DNA of 64,000 nucleotides from Chondrilla cf. caribensis (Eukaryota; Porifera; Demospongiae; Chondrillida; Chondrillidae): NCBI GenBank assembly GCA_964020155.1, contig OZ026549.1, positions 2,237,633 to 2,301,632 of the forward strand, read 5' to 3'. Shown piece by piece: positions 39,541 to 51,500 of this stretch (position 1 is its first letter; each line of letters starts with the position of its first letter). The notes under the pieces were generated by a model. It saw only the letters and a program-made list of their open reading frames with translations, ran no database searches and was not told where the DNA came from. The position numbers and the translations under genes were made by a program.

Positions 39541-40600
39541 TTTTCCTCGTCTCCATGCATCACACACATTTCTTGTGAGGAAACAAGAAATGAGTGCTTG
39601 GAGGCTTGTAACACATGCAAACACACAAGAAGAAGAAATTGAATTATGGTCTCCCCCTCCCAGGTTTGACCACAAAAGTCCGTATACTTCACAAACTGTG
39701 ACATCATAGCTAATTTGCACACTTAAAAAATGGCGTAAGAAATTGTCGAGAATTTTATAAGTTCTTCTACTTGAATTCATTTAGGATTCACAGGTATGAT
39801 TTTTGCTTGAAAAGCTCCTATGTACTTTAAGGTGTGGACTGGTAGCTATTCACCCACGTATGTGAACGTCTTTATACTTTCCGCGCTGGTTGTGCGGCAA
39901 TTGTATAACTTCGCGAACTGAAAACGGCATACTCCCGGGAGATAGGAAATCGAGTATATCTCCAAAGACGTATCATCACGGCGCTTTTAGGAACAATCCT
40001 GCTAATGATATAGACTGTGATTCCGGAATAAAATGAAAATCGTTCGCAAAAACGCGAAACCATATTATGACTTCTATACTCAGACACTCTTGTGTACACA
40101 ATAAGAAGTAGCTACCCCTTTTCTCATATCCATTCACAAAAGTATGTACGTAGCTACATTATGGAGAACATTTGCTCTGAAAATTTAAATTTACAATTGG
40201 TTGTGCAATTATCAATGATGGCTACAGTGAATACAGTTAAAATTATGTGGAAACCACCATGTGTTGAATGGAATCAGAATCCTGTGGTTCTGAGGATTCT
40301 TTAGAAACTGTTTAAGAAAGGTTTTGTGATGTGGATGAACTCATCTATATGAATCGAATCCCACCAAAATTGATGTGCATGAACATACAGTGATGTGTCA
40401 AACACCTCTATTGAGGAATATCCTTGTGGTGGAGTTAATCTGGTAGACACAATGTACTCCAATTTGTTCATTTGAAATACTCATTCTCCTATATGTCGTG
40501 CACGACCTAATTAATGTAAAGGCAAATTACCTTGTACCACTAGGAATCAAGTGCCATTTATGAATATCCTATGTACTATTACTCTATATGTCTCATCTCA

Positions 40601-40608
40601 TATAAAAG
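40601..40608 (+). promoter_or_regulatory. TATA box of the small cysteine-rich gene
   Basis: TATAAAAG 131 bp upstream of the ATG at 40732. The same box lies in the duplicated region at 39462-39472. Confidence 0.65.
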
Positions 40609-40731
40609 AGCGTACACAGTGTCTAGTTCTGTACATTCTGGGAAACTCAAAGAAATCCTAAAGCATATTGGTTGTGTAAATACATCCATATAGCTATACC
40701 TACCTGCTATACTTTCAAAGGTGATTGTGAA

Positions 40732-43413
40732 ATGTCTATCAAGGGACTGATGTTATTTGCATTGGCCATCGGAGTTGTGTTTCATCAGAGTGAGTCTGAC
40801 AAAAGCAATGCTTTTTACCGCAACGGTTGTAGAATTTAAATTATGAATTGCTACATGATATATAGGTAATTATTTTTTGATTGTTAGCCACACATGCACC
40901 CTCATTTTCTTAGGTGTGATTTCTGTCTCTTCAAATATTTGTTCTTTGAAACAGATGTATGTGATATTATATTTGTCTCCCCTCAATTTTGGTGCAGCTG
41001 TTTAAAGTAGTGTTACCAGGTACCTTGTGAGCTCATCATGTATACAAAGATCTATAATAAGAATGCTACTAATGCAACTACAATAATGCCACTCTATCAC
41101 TCGCTCACCTGGGCTCACTTAGAATCAGACACCCAAAAATTTTCGCGAATGGCTCCAAAATGAAAGTTTGAGGATAAAATTTTCGCGGATGCTGGCCACA
41201 GTCACATGATAGAACAACAAGAACACCTAATTCGCAGATAACATTTTGCAGATGTTAGGCCAGCCGCGAAATCCGCGAAAATTTTGTCCCACCAAATTTT
41301 CCCGCTATACAGTAGTGCATACAACAGATAGGCAGATCCTTCATAAGGCATTTTCATATAATATCATGTTATGGACAATCATTTTAACAGAATACGTAGA
41401 GTATCAATTGGATAAACAAGATCCTGCTGAACATGAAACATGTACAGGCTTTACGATGAACATTACTGTCCATGATTAAAAATCAGTAGTGAAATTGTTT
41501 CATTTTTGCTGTTAGGTGATGGTGTGGTCAGGTGCTATCGAGACAAAGATTGTAAAGGATTTGCTTTTGCTACTAATCATCATGATGTTTGCTGTCAATA
41601 TGGTGCCCAAAGTTCCATTTTGCATGCGGGGTCATGGACTGCTGATTGCAAAAATTGGTAAGGACCAGTAAAAACTAATAATATAATGGGGTAATTTAAA
41701 GGGCCTATGACATGGAAAATTTTTATTCCATTATCTGATGAAGAATATTAAATAAATAACAGCAGCAACAGTTTAAGTGTTTCAAATCATTAGCAAACAG
41801 TCGATTTAAGTTTGTTAACTTTTGGTTTTATCCTTCGTGGAAAGGGACATTTTTATTGGTGAAGCGATATGATGTTACATGGGGAGAGTATGGTAAACAA
41901 TACAAATTCAATAGTATTTTCAGACCCTTTTGTGAACATTGGTTGATCTAATGTCACTTAGCCTGCTGTAGGCGCTGTACCGATACTCTACATTGTCGTA
42001 GATATGTGCCAGAGGAACTGAGGGAAGTTTCAATCTCTCAGAGGTTCTGCAAAGGCGAGGCTGTAAAGTAGCTCAAGTAGCTGAAAATTCAGCAAACTTG
42101 ACATAATGTATTGTTCACTAACTTTATGCAGCTTCCACTTTTAAAGACCCTCTTCTGTGTCCCCTTAGTGCATCACATGGTATACGATTGCCATGAAAGA
42201 CATTATTGTAGCTACTCTTCCTCAACCAATACTATCGACTGTAAGACAGGTTCTATGGATTAGTCACATGCAGCTACCCAGTGGCACTATTAAACAAGTT
42301 ATATAGGTCTTTCTTGCTTTGGCAAAAAAGAAATCAATATGTCGCCAGGCAGAAAAGTATAGCTACACACTACTATGGCGTAATGTTTGTAGATAATTTG
42401 ACCAATTGTCACCGAATAAATGATAGTAATTGTTTATTGCCTCTTAGAGATTGATAACTAGATAGTACTTCATTTAAGATGTGAAGTAAGTTTGTTAACA
42501 CAGCTGGAATACTGCTGATGCATATGGTATGTACTGAAGACTAACTGATGCAACTCTTACAGTGACAAGTTGAATGTCTGCCACATTCCTTACATTGAAC
42601 TGTACAAAATGGAGCCCCAATAACCTGTGCAGACAATCTAAGGGTACCTCCTTACAGTACAATGTGTCCCTGGTTGTAGACACAGCTGAATACTTCTCAC
42701 AAGTGTACTACTAGGTGTTGGCTCATCTGAAAGTATGGTGAAAATATAAAATGCACACACGAATGTCTAATATCCACAAATATGATACAATTATATTTAA
42801 AACTTAAAAATCATCTATTGAGCATTTAAACTGGTCTTTGTTGTCTTTATTTGAGCTTCTATCAGTAGCCAATTCGTCAAATACTGTAAACGGTTTGAAG
42901 TGATACGGTGACTTTTCCGTAACTTTTAAAGCCCTTCCTCATAGTTATTATCAATTATATAGCTTCGCTGTGCTCTCGATCATTCAAAAATTGCTGTGCA
43001 CTTATAAAATTGTTTCGAGAGAAGCTTGATGTTCTGTACAAATTGCATACAAACAGTGATTTTCGTTCCCCTTGTGATGTCACAAGAGATTCTCGAGAAA
43101 AACAGAAACCCACACAAATATTCAAAAAATGGCTGATTTTGCATTAGCAAACCTCGGAATACTTCACCTTAGAGTTAATATTTGATCGAAAGAATATAAC
43201 ATGGGTTATTTTTCATTATGAACTAACATTTAAGCGAAAAATTCTCCATGTCATAGGCCCTTTAATATTTTAGTATTATTCCAATTTGATACCAGACAAT
43301 GATGCAATGCTGACTCATTAATTTTTGCTCACTTTGAGCTCTAGTGACGAGGTATAATTGATATTAATCCATTGAAATGATACATAATCATATTTTTTCA
43401 CTGTTGCAGCTAA
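40732..43413 (+). CDS. Small secreted cysteine-rich protein
   Basis: Exon 1 is 40732-40789 (signal peptide MSIKGLMLFALAIGVVF, donor gtgagt) and exon 2 is 41516-41657 (acceptor gttag, donor gtaagg). The mature part has the cysteine pattern C-x5-C, a CC pair, C-x2-C (RCYRDKDCKGF, VCCQYG, ADCKN). Two terminal exons fit the phase. Exon 3a is 43410-43413: acceptor ttgcag, then C TAA, giving a 67-residue precursor that ends with cysteine, with AATAAA 20 bp on. Exon 3b is 42563-42623: acceptor cttacag, giving 19 more residues (DKLNVCHIPYIELYKMEPQ) and a seventh mature cysteine. Exon 3b lies inside a TIR element. A toxin, antimicrobial or signalling peptide is possible but no family is recognised. 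Confidence 0.7.
41130..41314. mobile_element. MITE with 'GGGACAAAATTTTCGCG' end, second copy
   Basis: The right end (complement: ACTGTATAGCGGGAAAATTT, then GTGGGACAAAATTTTCGCGG) matches the element at 26541-26737, and the left part carries AAAATTTTCGCGGATGCTGG. It lies in intron 1 of the small cysteine-rich gene. Confidence 0.6.
41700..43261. mobile_element. 1.56-kb TIR element flanked by TTAA
   Basis: The ends AGGGCCTATGACATGGAAAA and its reverse complement CTCCATGTCATAGGCCCT lie between TTAA duplications (41696-41699 and 43262-43265). A TTAA target suggests a piggyBac-like origin. No transposase is recognised inside, so it is non-autonomous. It sits in intron 2 of the small cysteine-rich gene and contains the alternative terminal exon. 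Confidence 0.75.
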
Positions 43414-43432
43414 CTCAATGGCTCATATGAAC

Positions 43433-43438
43433 AATAAA
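43433..43438 (+). terminator. Polyadenylation signal of the small cysteine-rich gene
   Basis: AATAAA 20 bp after the TAA in the terminal exon outside the TIR element. Confidence 0.6.
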
Positions 43439-43499
43439 GGATAGCAACAGCCATATGAAACAAAAGATAGTTGCTTAAAGGTTTAATAATAATTATTCA

Positions 43500-44160
43500 A
43501 TAATGTAATCCTTAACTTTTGTGCTATCATCCTTAGGTTACTTTTGCTTAATGGCTATAATATTCATTAAGAATTAATTATTAATAATATTATAATTGGC
43601 TGATGTCATTATAGTGCATGCACATATTGTCATATTATCACTTCTCATGCTAATATTTCCTACAATATTATTATAATCTCCAAGGATTGGTTCCGTGATA
43701 CAATTAACAGTCATAATAATTATTAAATATATAATAGTTACAAAAGGGATACATAAATGTTTTGAAGTTAATTTGCAAACTGAAATTAATGTACAGCTTT
43801 TGACATTAGTTTGGATGACTTTGCACCCTGTATTCATATTATACAGCAATAGATTATACTGACTTCATAAAGCCTACATATTTGCTAACTTTGCTGTAAT
43901 AATTGCTACAGTATTATTAACAATATCAATACCTATAGTTGAATTCATATTCAATCACAGCATTTGGCTACTTTGTTTTGCACCTTTCATTGACAATGAA
44001 TTTTACAGTCTACCATTAGATGAATACCATAATTTTATGTAAGTACATGTATGTACATGCATGTGAACATGGGCATATGTACGTACGTATACATACATAC
44101 AACACTGTATGAGATAAGAATCTCTTGTTTTGATATTCATCTGTAATAAATAATTCAGAG
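43500..44160. other. AT-rich DNA, no gene
   Basis: AT-rich sequence with 'aataat' runs. No exon signals were recognised. Confidence 0.6.
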
Positions 44161-44264
44161 TTCATTTGACTCAGAAGTGTGACTCATGCCGGCTACAGAC
44201 TGGAACTCTGCCTTTTGCTACCATGGTAACAAAATGAAACATGGCATGTGGGTCTACATATGGC

Positions 44265-44325
44265 AGGTAGGAAGTGTGATGGAAGGCAGGAAGTGTGATG
44301 GAAGGCAGGAAGTGTGATGACGCAT
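44265..44325. repeat. Three tandem copies of a ~20-bp unit
   Basis: 'aggcaggaagtgtgatgga' repeated three times. Confidence 0.9.
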
Positions 44326-44609
44326 GGAACCATGCCAAATTTAGTAAATTGATATGACTAGACCCACACGAGTGTAGACGAAACACGTATCATGGGGTAA
44401 CGTAAATGGTAATAGAAGACATTGCTCTCCAGAGGGCTTCACTCATTTACAACAATGTTCAGTATGCATGCAGTGTCTGTATTGTGATAGGTACGTACGA
44501 ATATAGTCATACATGCAAATTTACAACATACAGACATGTGCTTTTAAGGTAATTATGTACGTACATGCACAACATACGGATATCACTCTCTGATAGTGTC
44601 ACTGTGAAC

Positions 44610-45755
44610 CAGAGCATATTTCTCGTCACTGGTGTAATTGTACCGAGTGGCCTGTGGGGAGAGGGACAAATATGAGTGAATTACAATATCATCCATGTAA
44701 TAGCTAAAGTGTTGACTGTATGCTACTGTCATGCACACAGTGGAGCCAGGGGACACAGACACTCAATGAGAGACTGAGTTTACATAAAGATTCACAAGAA
44801 CAAACGTCACTTATAATATGATTGTTAAAGTACTGTAGGTACTTCCAATCAGCATTACATGCATATGAACTGTGTGCACATTGCACATAGCTGAGGTGGG
44901 ACCTGTTCAAGTGATAAATGAAAGTTTCGTGAATCTCACACATATCCTGGGCTATGTACTGTACATCTTGAATCTCACACTACACATATCCTAGGCTATG
45001 TACTGTACATCTTGAATCTCACACTACACATATTCTGGGCTATGTACTGTACATCTTGAATCTCACACTACACATATCCTGGGCTATGTACTGTACATAC
45101 CTTTCATTATCCCTGCTTCAGCTGGACACTCCTTGTTGTCATAGTGATTTGTTGGATGGAGTAACTTCCATGAGTACTACACCATACAAAGGATGATCTT
45201 GATACAGCATTAGTAACACACACATACACACTGTATATGTGTCTGCATATGTACATACGAATGTACATGGAGGAGAACGCACTGTACATATATATACACA
45301 TGCACATACATACAAACGAACACAAAATGTACATGTAAGTACAGTACACACCTACGTATGTACATACATACTGGAGGAGTACTTCTGAGTGTACTCTTGA
45401 GGTGAGCTATCTCACACCACTTAGGACATACATTGTTATCAGGTACTCTAATTCTACAGATAACATTACTGTAACACGCCAGAAATCTACGCACCATTTC
45501 CATGACAAAGGTGGACCAGGAGGTGAGGAGTTGGACGGCTTTAACGGCCATTTCATAAATCTCCTTGGAGGTGTGGTCATTCTGAGTGAACTGGCTACCG
45601 GTAATGATCTGTGAAACCACAGGATACTATAGCACATTGTATAGAGTGCATGTGTTTGTACATATTCTTATATATAGTACAGTGTGCACACATAATGTTT
45701 ACCAAGAAAAAGAGAGAAGGAATATGTGTGTGTGTGGGAGAGAGAGTGAGGGAGA

Positions 45756-45813
<58 letters not shown>

Positions 45814-46036
45814 GAGACTAAAGATGACTAGACAGACACTAAGGGATGACAATAGAGACCTCATTGTTGTATCTGGCTAGTCGTGACATGATCTGCACCT
45901 GCTCCTGTCTGATCTGATCCAGCTTGTCTGTGATGCTGATGGACAGCTTGTCATCCAGGCTCTCACTGGTGCGATTTCAGCAACTGGAATTGTGGCAGGG
46001 AAGTCCCTTCACATACATAGGAGCCACAGGCATGGG
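44610..46036 (-). CDS. CYFIP: CYFIP/Sra-1, more N-terminal exon cluster
   Basis: Exons in transcript order: 46036-46017 (short, tentative), 45965-45860, 45608-45495, 45176-45101, 44651-44610. They encode DQIRQEQVQIMSRLARYNNE, then ITGSQFTQNDHTSKEIYEMA and LLTSWSTFVMEM, then YSWKLLHPTNHYDNKECP, then ATRYNYTSDEKYAL. These match, in order, the family segment around 'ISELARYSN... LLSKWSAHVMEV... YSWKLVHP... ATRYNYTS'. Phases agree except between 45101 (phase 1 out) and 44651 (needs phase 0). The next about 330 family residues and all N-terminal exons upstream of 46036 were not found in the window. This is probably the same gene as 10885-27919. Confidence 0.82.
44930..45095. repeat. Four tandem ~46-bp repeats
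   Basis: The unit 'cttgaatctcacactacacat' plus 'atcctgggctatgtactgtacat' is repeated about four times, immediately downstream (in transcript sense) of CYFIP exon 45176-45101. The last copy contains that exon's donor region. Confidence 0.9.
45757..45812. repeat. (CA)n microsatellite
   Basis: CA run of about 55 bp in the CYFIP intron between exons 45860 and 45608. Confidence 0.95.
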
Positions 46037-46194
46037 CTGTGAAAAAATTAACAAATGTACGAGAGAATGAGAGGAGACTGAGTACTATTACTAGTCTCCT
46101 ACTATCAGTGAATGAATACAATAATATACAGTACATATACACACATAATGTGCATGTCTGTAAGAACATACATATACTTAGGTATGCAAGTATT

Positions 46195-46321
46195 AGTTAT
46201 GTCCCTTCCACACGGGATGTGCAGCTAATACCATCACACTTTCAATCAATTACTGAGGGCGTCAGCGTCATTTCCTCATCAGGCTACATAACTGCACATC
46301 CTGTATGGAAGAGACATAACT
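46195..46321. mobile_element. 127-bp foldback/MITE
   Basis: Arm 46195-46224 (AGTTATGTCCCTTCCACACG...) is reverse complementary to 46292-46321 with three or four mismatches over 30 bp. The 67-nt centre is unique. Confidence 0.65.
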
Positions 46322-46329
46322 AGCTTGTG

Positions 46330-48540
46330 TCATGGGATGGCAATTGTTATTGCTCCATTGTTCGCTGTTGCTGATGTTGTTGGTGACAGGGAATTGGTCT
46401 GATCAGTTAATGGAAAGGGTGATGCATTGTTATTGACTTAATTGCCAGTATTGGTAACAGCTAGTGTGTTGTAGAGGTTTTATGAACCACTTTTTACCTA
46501 GTATGTATGCATGCATGTATCCACCTATGTATGTACAGGGAGCACATGACAGTTAACGACTATACCCCTGCACATCTCTGAACAACTGCCTCATTCATAT
46601 GAATTATACACAATTATTAATAGATGTAAACGAAGTACTGTATTGTATTATATCAATATGTACTCTTACACATATTTGCTTGCACTAATGCCCATAATGG
46701 GATTTGAAATGAAAATCGAATTATAGGAGCAGCTCTAGGAGAGTTGGAGTTTGTGTCAAGTTGAGTTGTTGTTTGTTTGACATCACAGAACTATTAACAC
46801 CAATTGAAGATGTCCTCAAGTACACCTTATCAGCTATGACTGGCTTTTACTAACTATAGCAATAATGAATATTATTACAATTTATAGGCATTATAAACTA
46901 TTATTATGATACAGTATACTGTTGAAGTGATAATGATGACATTGGAAAAATACTACATACTACAGGGTAAGATCCTGATTTCAACTGTACATCATAGGCT
47001 GGTCGTGTCAATGCGTACATTAGACACACAAAAGTACTTCACATGAACAGGGTCACAGTGTACAATATGTACGACTGTGGACATGATCACACTTCCACAC
47101 GCACTGTATGTACATGCATCAGTGCTATTCCAAGGAAAGCATTGAAGGATAATGAAGCGCATACGTGTGTATGTATTTCTTGATCCTCCACAACTTCATG
47201 TTTACCAACATTAATATTTTGAAGCTCTAATGTATACCCTCTTCCCTAATGCCCCTCCCCCTTCCTCCTGAGTAATCCCAGACATACCCTGCACTCTCCC
47301 ACCCCTACCCCTCATCCCTCAGATACTGATCCCATACCTAGTCTGGCTACTGTGCCCTTTACATAGCACATGCATACATGGACATACTTCACAGGTATAC
47401 AGATTAGTCTCACGTAGCCAGACCCTTTCACATCATAGATTCACATCAACTCGATTCAGAGGAAATCGTGAAATCTGACTGTACACGCAAACTCACAGAG
47501 TTCTGTATTGAAAGAGGGAGAATTGGACCACTCAAACAAGTTCTGAAATCTTTTACCCTCGCAATAGTCCACCATGTGTAGAAGGACGTACACCTGTGAC
47601 GTGGTCCTCGTACTGGGGAGTGGCGATTTGATTGGACCATAGATTGGACCAGTACCTTCTAACGAGAGAGTGAACGTCTAGAAATATAGGAGAGCCTTTA
47701 AGTATGACTGATTTGCTCTGAATAAAAGGTTGAATTGGACGGTTGAACCAACCCAGATAACATAACAACGTCCTTCACATCGATCATCGGCCGAAAACAT
47801 CCTTTCCGGTTACAGGCACGTGTACTGTCATGAAATTTTCGCGGTCCCCCTTATAATATCCGGTCCGGGGATACAGAATATTTCTGAAATAATCGGTCCC
47901 CTCTGAAATATTCGTTCCTCAGGAAACTCGCGGGGAAACTACAGCAAAGACACAAACATCGATCCTCTGAGTTCCCTCTGCTATAGGTAATGACATTCAT
48001 AGTCACTTAATTGCGTCTACAAAATTTACAAATCTGCACTTACAGGATACTTCCTGTAGCCATCAATTGCGATTTCAATCCATGGTCACCACATGCACGA
48101 GAACATGTACCATGTACAGTCCCCCATGTGGTCTATAATAGATCAATGCGTATTCCCTCTGCTATAAGAAAACCACATTTATAGTCATTCATGTCTAAAA
48201 AATTCACAAATACGTCGTCATGTGGGCGTTGGACATTTCAAAAGGAGCATGGGGTAACTAAAACTGTGTGTGTATAAAGTGTTTAATCTCTGTGTGAGCA
48301 TATACTGGCCGTTTTCTTCCGCTGCAGGCAAGTTACATGCATACAATAAGCAGGTCATTTCATAATAATAATTCGTATTATTGTATATAATTTTCTTCCA
48401 CTGCAAGCAAGCTCATTACATCTGGTCCATACAGGTCATTTCATAATAATAATTCATACGTAGCTATTGATAATTAATTAATTTAATCAATAATAATATA
48501 AATCAATAATTCACAATAGTGTACAGTACATGGTACATTG
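46330..48540. other. No gene supported
   Basis: Spacer between the CYFIP cluster and the NLR 3' end. It contains a pyrimidine-rich stretch at 47225-47330 and a CpG-richer block at 47440-47900 with short ORFs on the minus strand. I searched by eye for CYFIP N-terminal exons here and found none. Confidence 0.5.
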
Positions 48541-48559
48541 TGATCCAAAGTACATGCAA

Positions 48560-51500
48560 TCAGTTATATAACATTAGTTCTGGATTCAACACGTCAACAG
48601 TCTCTATGGATGATAGGGTGACCCTCACAACCTCTGTCTTCTCTTCTGGTACATCTCTTAGGATCACCTGTTTCAGCAAGCTGTTTCTACCCAATCCAGT
48701 GGAAATAGCATCACATACACCTGTGTTGTTCTGAACATTGAAAGTGAACTTCACTACTTTCATCTCTGCAGCATACTTCTCCATCTCCTTCAACTCATCT
48801 TCAATAAACACTCCATCCTCCCACCTCTATCAATAACAATGAACAAGACCACAATAATAAACAACTGACCTCAAAGGTCAGACACTCTACATCTACATGG
48901 TGTAGGACAGTGTAATGTACTGGACAATGTGAACCACCACCACACCAGCTGTAGAGGGGTTTGGGGTAGGGGAAGTGGTCAGACCAACCACCACTATTCA
49001 CACAGTGAAGGAGCGAGCGGCATGTGTGTTATCTAACTGTGATAAACTTACATTTCTTTCAAACACACATAAGGTACAATTCATAAAAAACTGAACGTTA
49101 TATGCCTTTAATACGTACGTAAGTACGGGTATCTCTCCATTTTTATTCCAAGGATCAGCCGTATTATAAGGTTAGTGGAGCGTACTTACACTATTTACGT
49201 ACATACGTACGGGTTTTCATACGGGTAAACCAAAAAACACACGGGTAGGGTGTGCGCACTTTTATAAGAATATGTAGTTAACAAAGAAAACGCAGGGATG
49301 TACATTTGAGGCAGCAAATCTTGAATGTTTCAAAGAACAAATCAGGTATGGCCGAACATTGATACATACATACGTATGCTACAGATTTGTTCCTACATAT
49401 TATAAAAGAAACAGGCAGACGGTTTGATCAATTTGTGTTCGTACGTACGTACCTACGTTTGCTTTTTACAGCCAGTTTGCTAAACGGATGGATTAAATTC
49501 TCAGTCTGGGGCGTACGTACTTACGTATTTGTAAATAGAACGGCTGTTACACACGTACATCCGTAAGGTGTTCAGTTTTTTAAGAATTGTACCATCCCCA
49601 CCAACATACGTACAAAACCATACATGTAGGGATACTAGACTAAGTACAGGTGGAGTGTGAAAACATATATTATAGGCAAAACAGATCAGCAAAGTGGTGT
49701 GGAAATGTATATAACCACAAAACCTCATGTGCCAACAGCTGCCTGATTGCATTTTATAGGGAATATACCCTAGATAATAGGATCTCATGCAAGTTTTTCT
49801 AGTGGTATATACTCAATGACAGGTACATATCATTATTATATATTGACTGGCAGCCATTTTGACAAGCACTATGCTACTAGCCCATTTTGATCCAAAGTGA
49901 TCTGATTCCATTAATCACTGGTTCATAGTAGTGTGATCAATAGGAAGGTCAAGGGTGGGGAAAAGTTCAAAAGACCTGTACATACACTTGTGAACAATAC
50001 TACCACAATAAGGTCTTGGTATGACTCTACGGACTACTAAGAAGTGCCCTGTACTGTACAAAACCTCATCTCAATACAAGGAGAATCATACATCAGCTGT
50101 TTTATTGCACATTATAGTCAACATACCAAAGGTGGGTAGATCACAAGCTGTTCTAGTGGTACTTGTCTTGTAGCAAGCGATTTCATCACAGGTAGTGGTG
50201 AGATGGACTGTATTTTAACTCTCCTCAACTTTGTGTTTACAACACAGGTGGTGGCCAGTGCTTCTGCTACATCATCATCATCATCACCACCAAGCTCTAT
50301 GCAATGAACAAGAGTAAACATGCTGCATGTCACTTTGGGATGTAGAACACAAGTACACTGTAATCATGGTAACCAACCAAATGATCCACTACTCAATCTA
50401 TGTATAGGAGAATCAAGTACTTCAACATAGAACAGTTGTACAATAATTTGGTATGACCATGGTTGACTCTTCAAGTAGACAACACTCAGAATACACATGC
50501 ACTACACACAACCACAGTGATCATAATAGGGTGGTGACAGTTGAGGATGACTACATCCACTACTTTACAGTATGCATCACTTTAATTACAGTATAATCAT
50601 AAAAGGGTCATTAGTAATTCAATTAGGAGGGCAAACTTCATGAAGTTAGTTTTTGCAATGATATTGGAACAATGCACCTTCTCACTTTCAACATAACTCA
50701 CTGCTAATAGTAAGATCCTCAATAGTAGCTGCACTGGCCATACCATTGAGTACCACTACCACGTAGCCTCGTGTACCAGTTAGGTACAGTCTCTTCAAAG
50801 TGGTATTCTCTGCCATTGAACGAATCAGCTCTGACCTATGGCTCTCATTGTCAATGTCCTATTATAGGTGAAGAGAATTCACATAAAATCATTAATTCCA
50901 AGATATTATAACTGATCGTCCTTTACTCACAGTAACAGGATCCACCACTATGAGTTTTAGATCCTTTATGGTAGAGCTACCAAAAATGGCTGACAATGCT
51001 GACAGTGTTGTTGTCACCATCCCGAGGACTAACCTCTCCACTGATGTTGCACTGATTAGACTACTGGCATCTGAGTTAATTTTAATATGTTACACTTGAG
51101 AACAAACACTATACACAGAAAACATTGACTATGCATGTTATGTACAACCATACACGAGACATATACATAGTACACATGTGGAACACTGTACTGTAGCTTG
51201 GATAAAGCACGGAACTGTACTAAACTGAGTATCACAAACAACTGACTGATAGGACAACTCACCTGGAGAGGGCAAGTCATCCACAGTTAGAGCTAAAAAC
51301 TGCAAAAGGCAATTTGCTTTTAAAATGGCAAACAAATGAGGTAAAGAGGAGGAAGAAACCTGATGAAAAAATTCCAGTTCTCTCAAGTGTGTACATTTGC
51401 TTAAACAAAAAGCAATAGCAAAGAAATCATGAGGAGTGAGATGGAGATCAAACTCAAGTGACTGGTTGAGTTGTTGTACAACATTTTGTGACAAATCTGT

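Noticed and set aside
42495..42683. Minus-strand frame and a second plus-strand frame (KWSPNNLCRQSKGTS) at the alternative exon
   Set aside because: No start or splice context. The plus frame joined to exon 2 of the cysteine-rich gene is the only one that fits phase.
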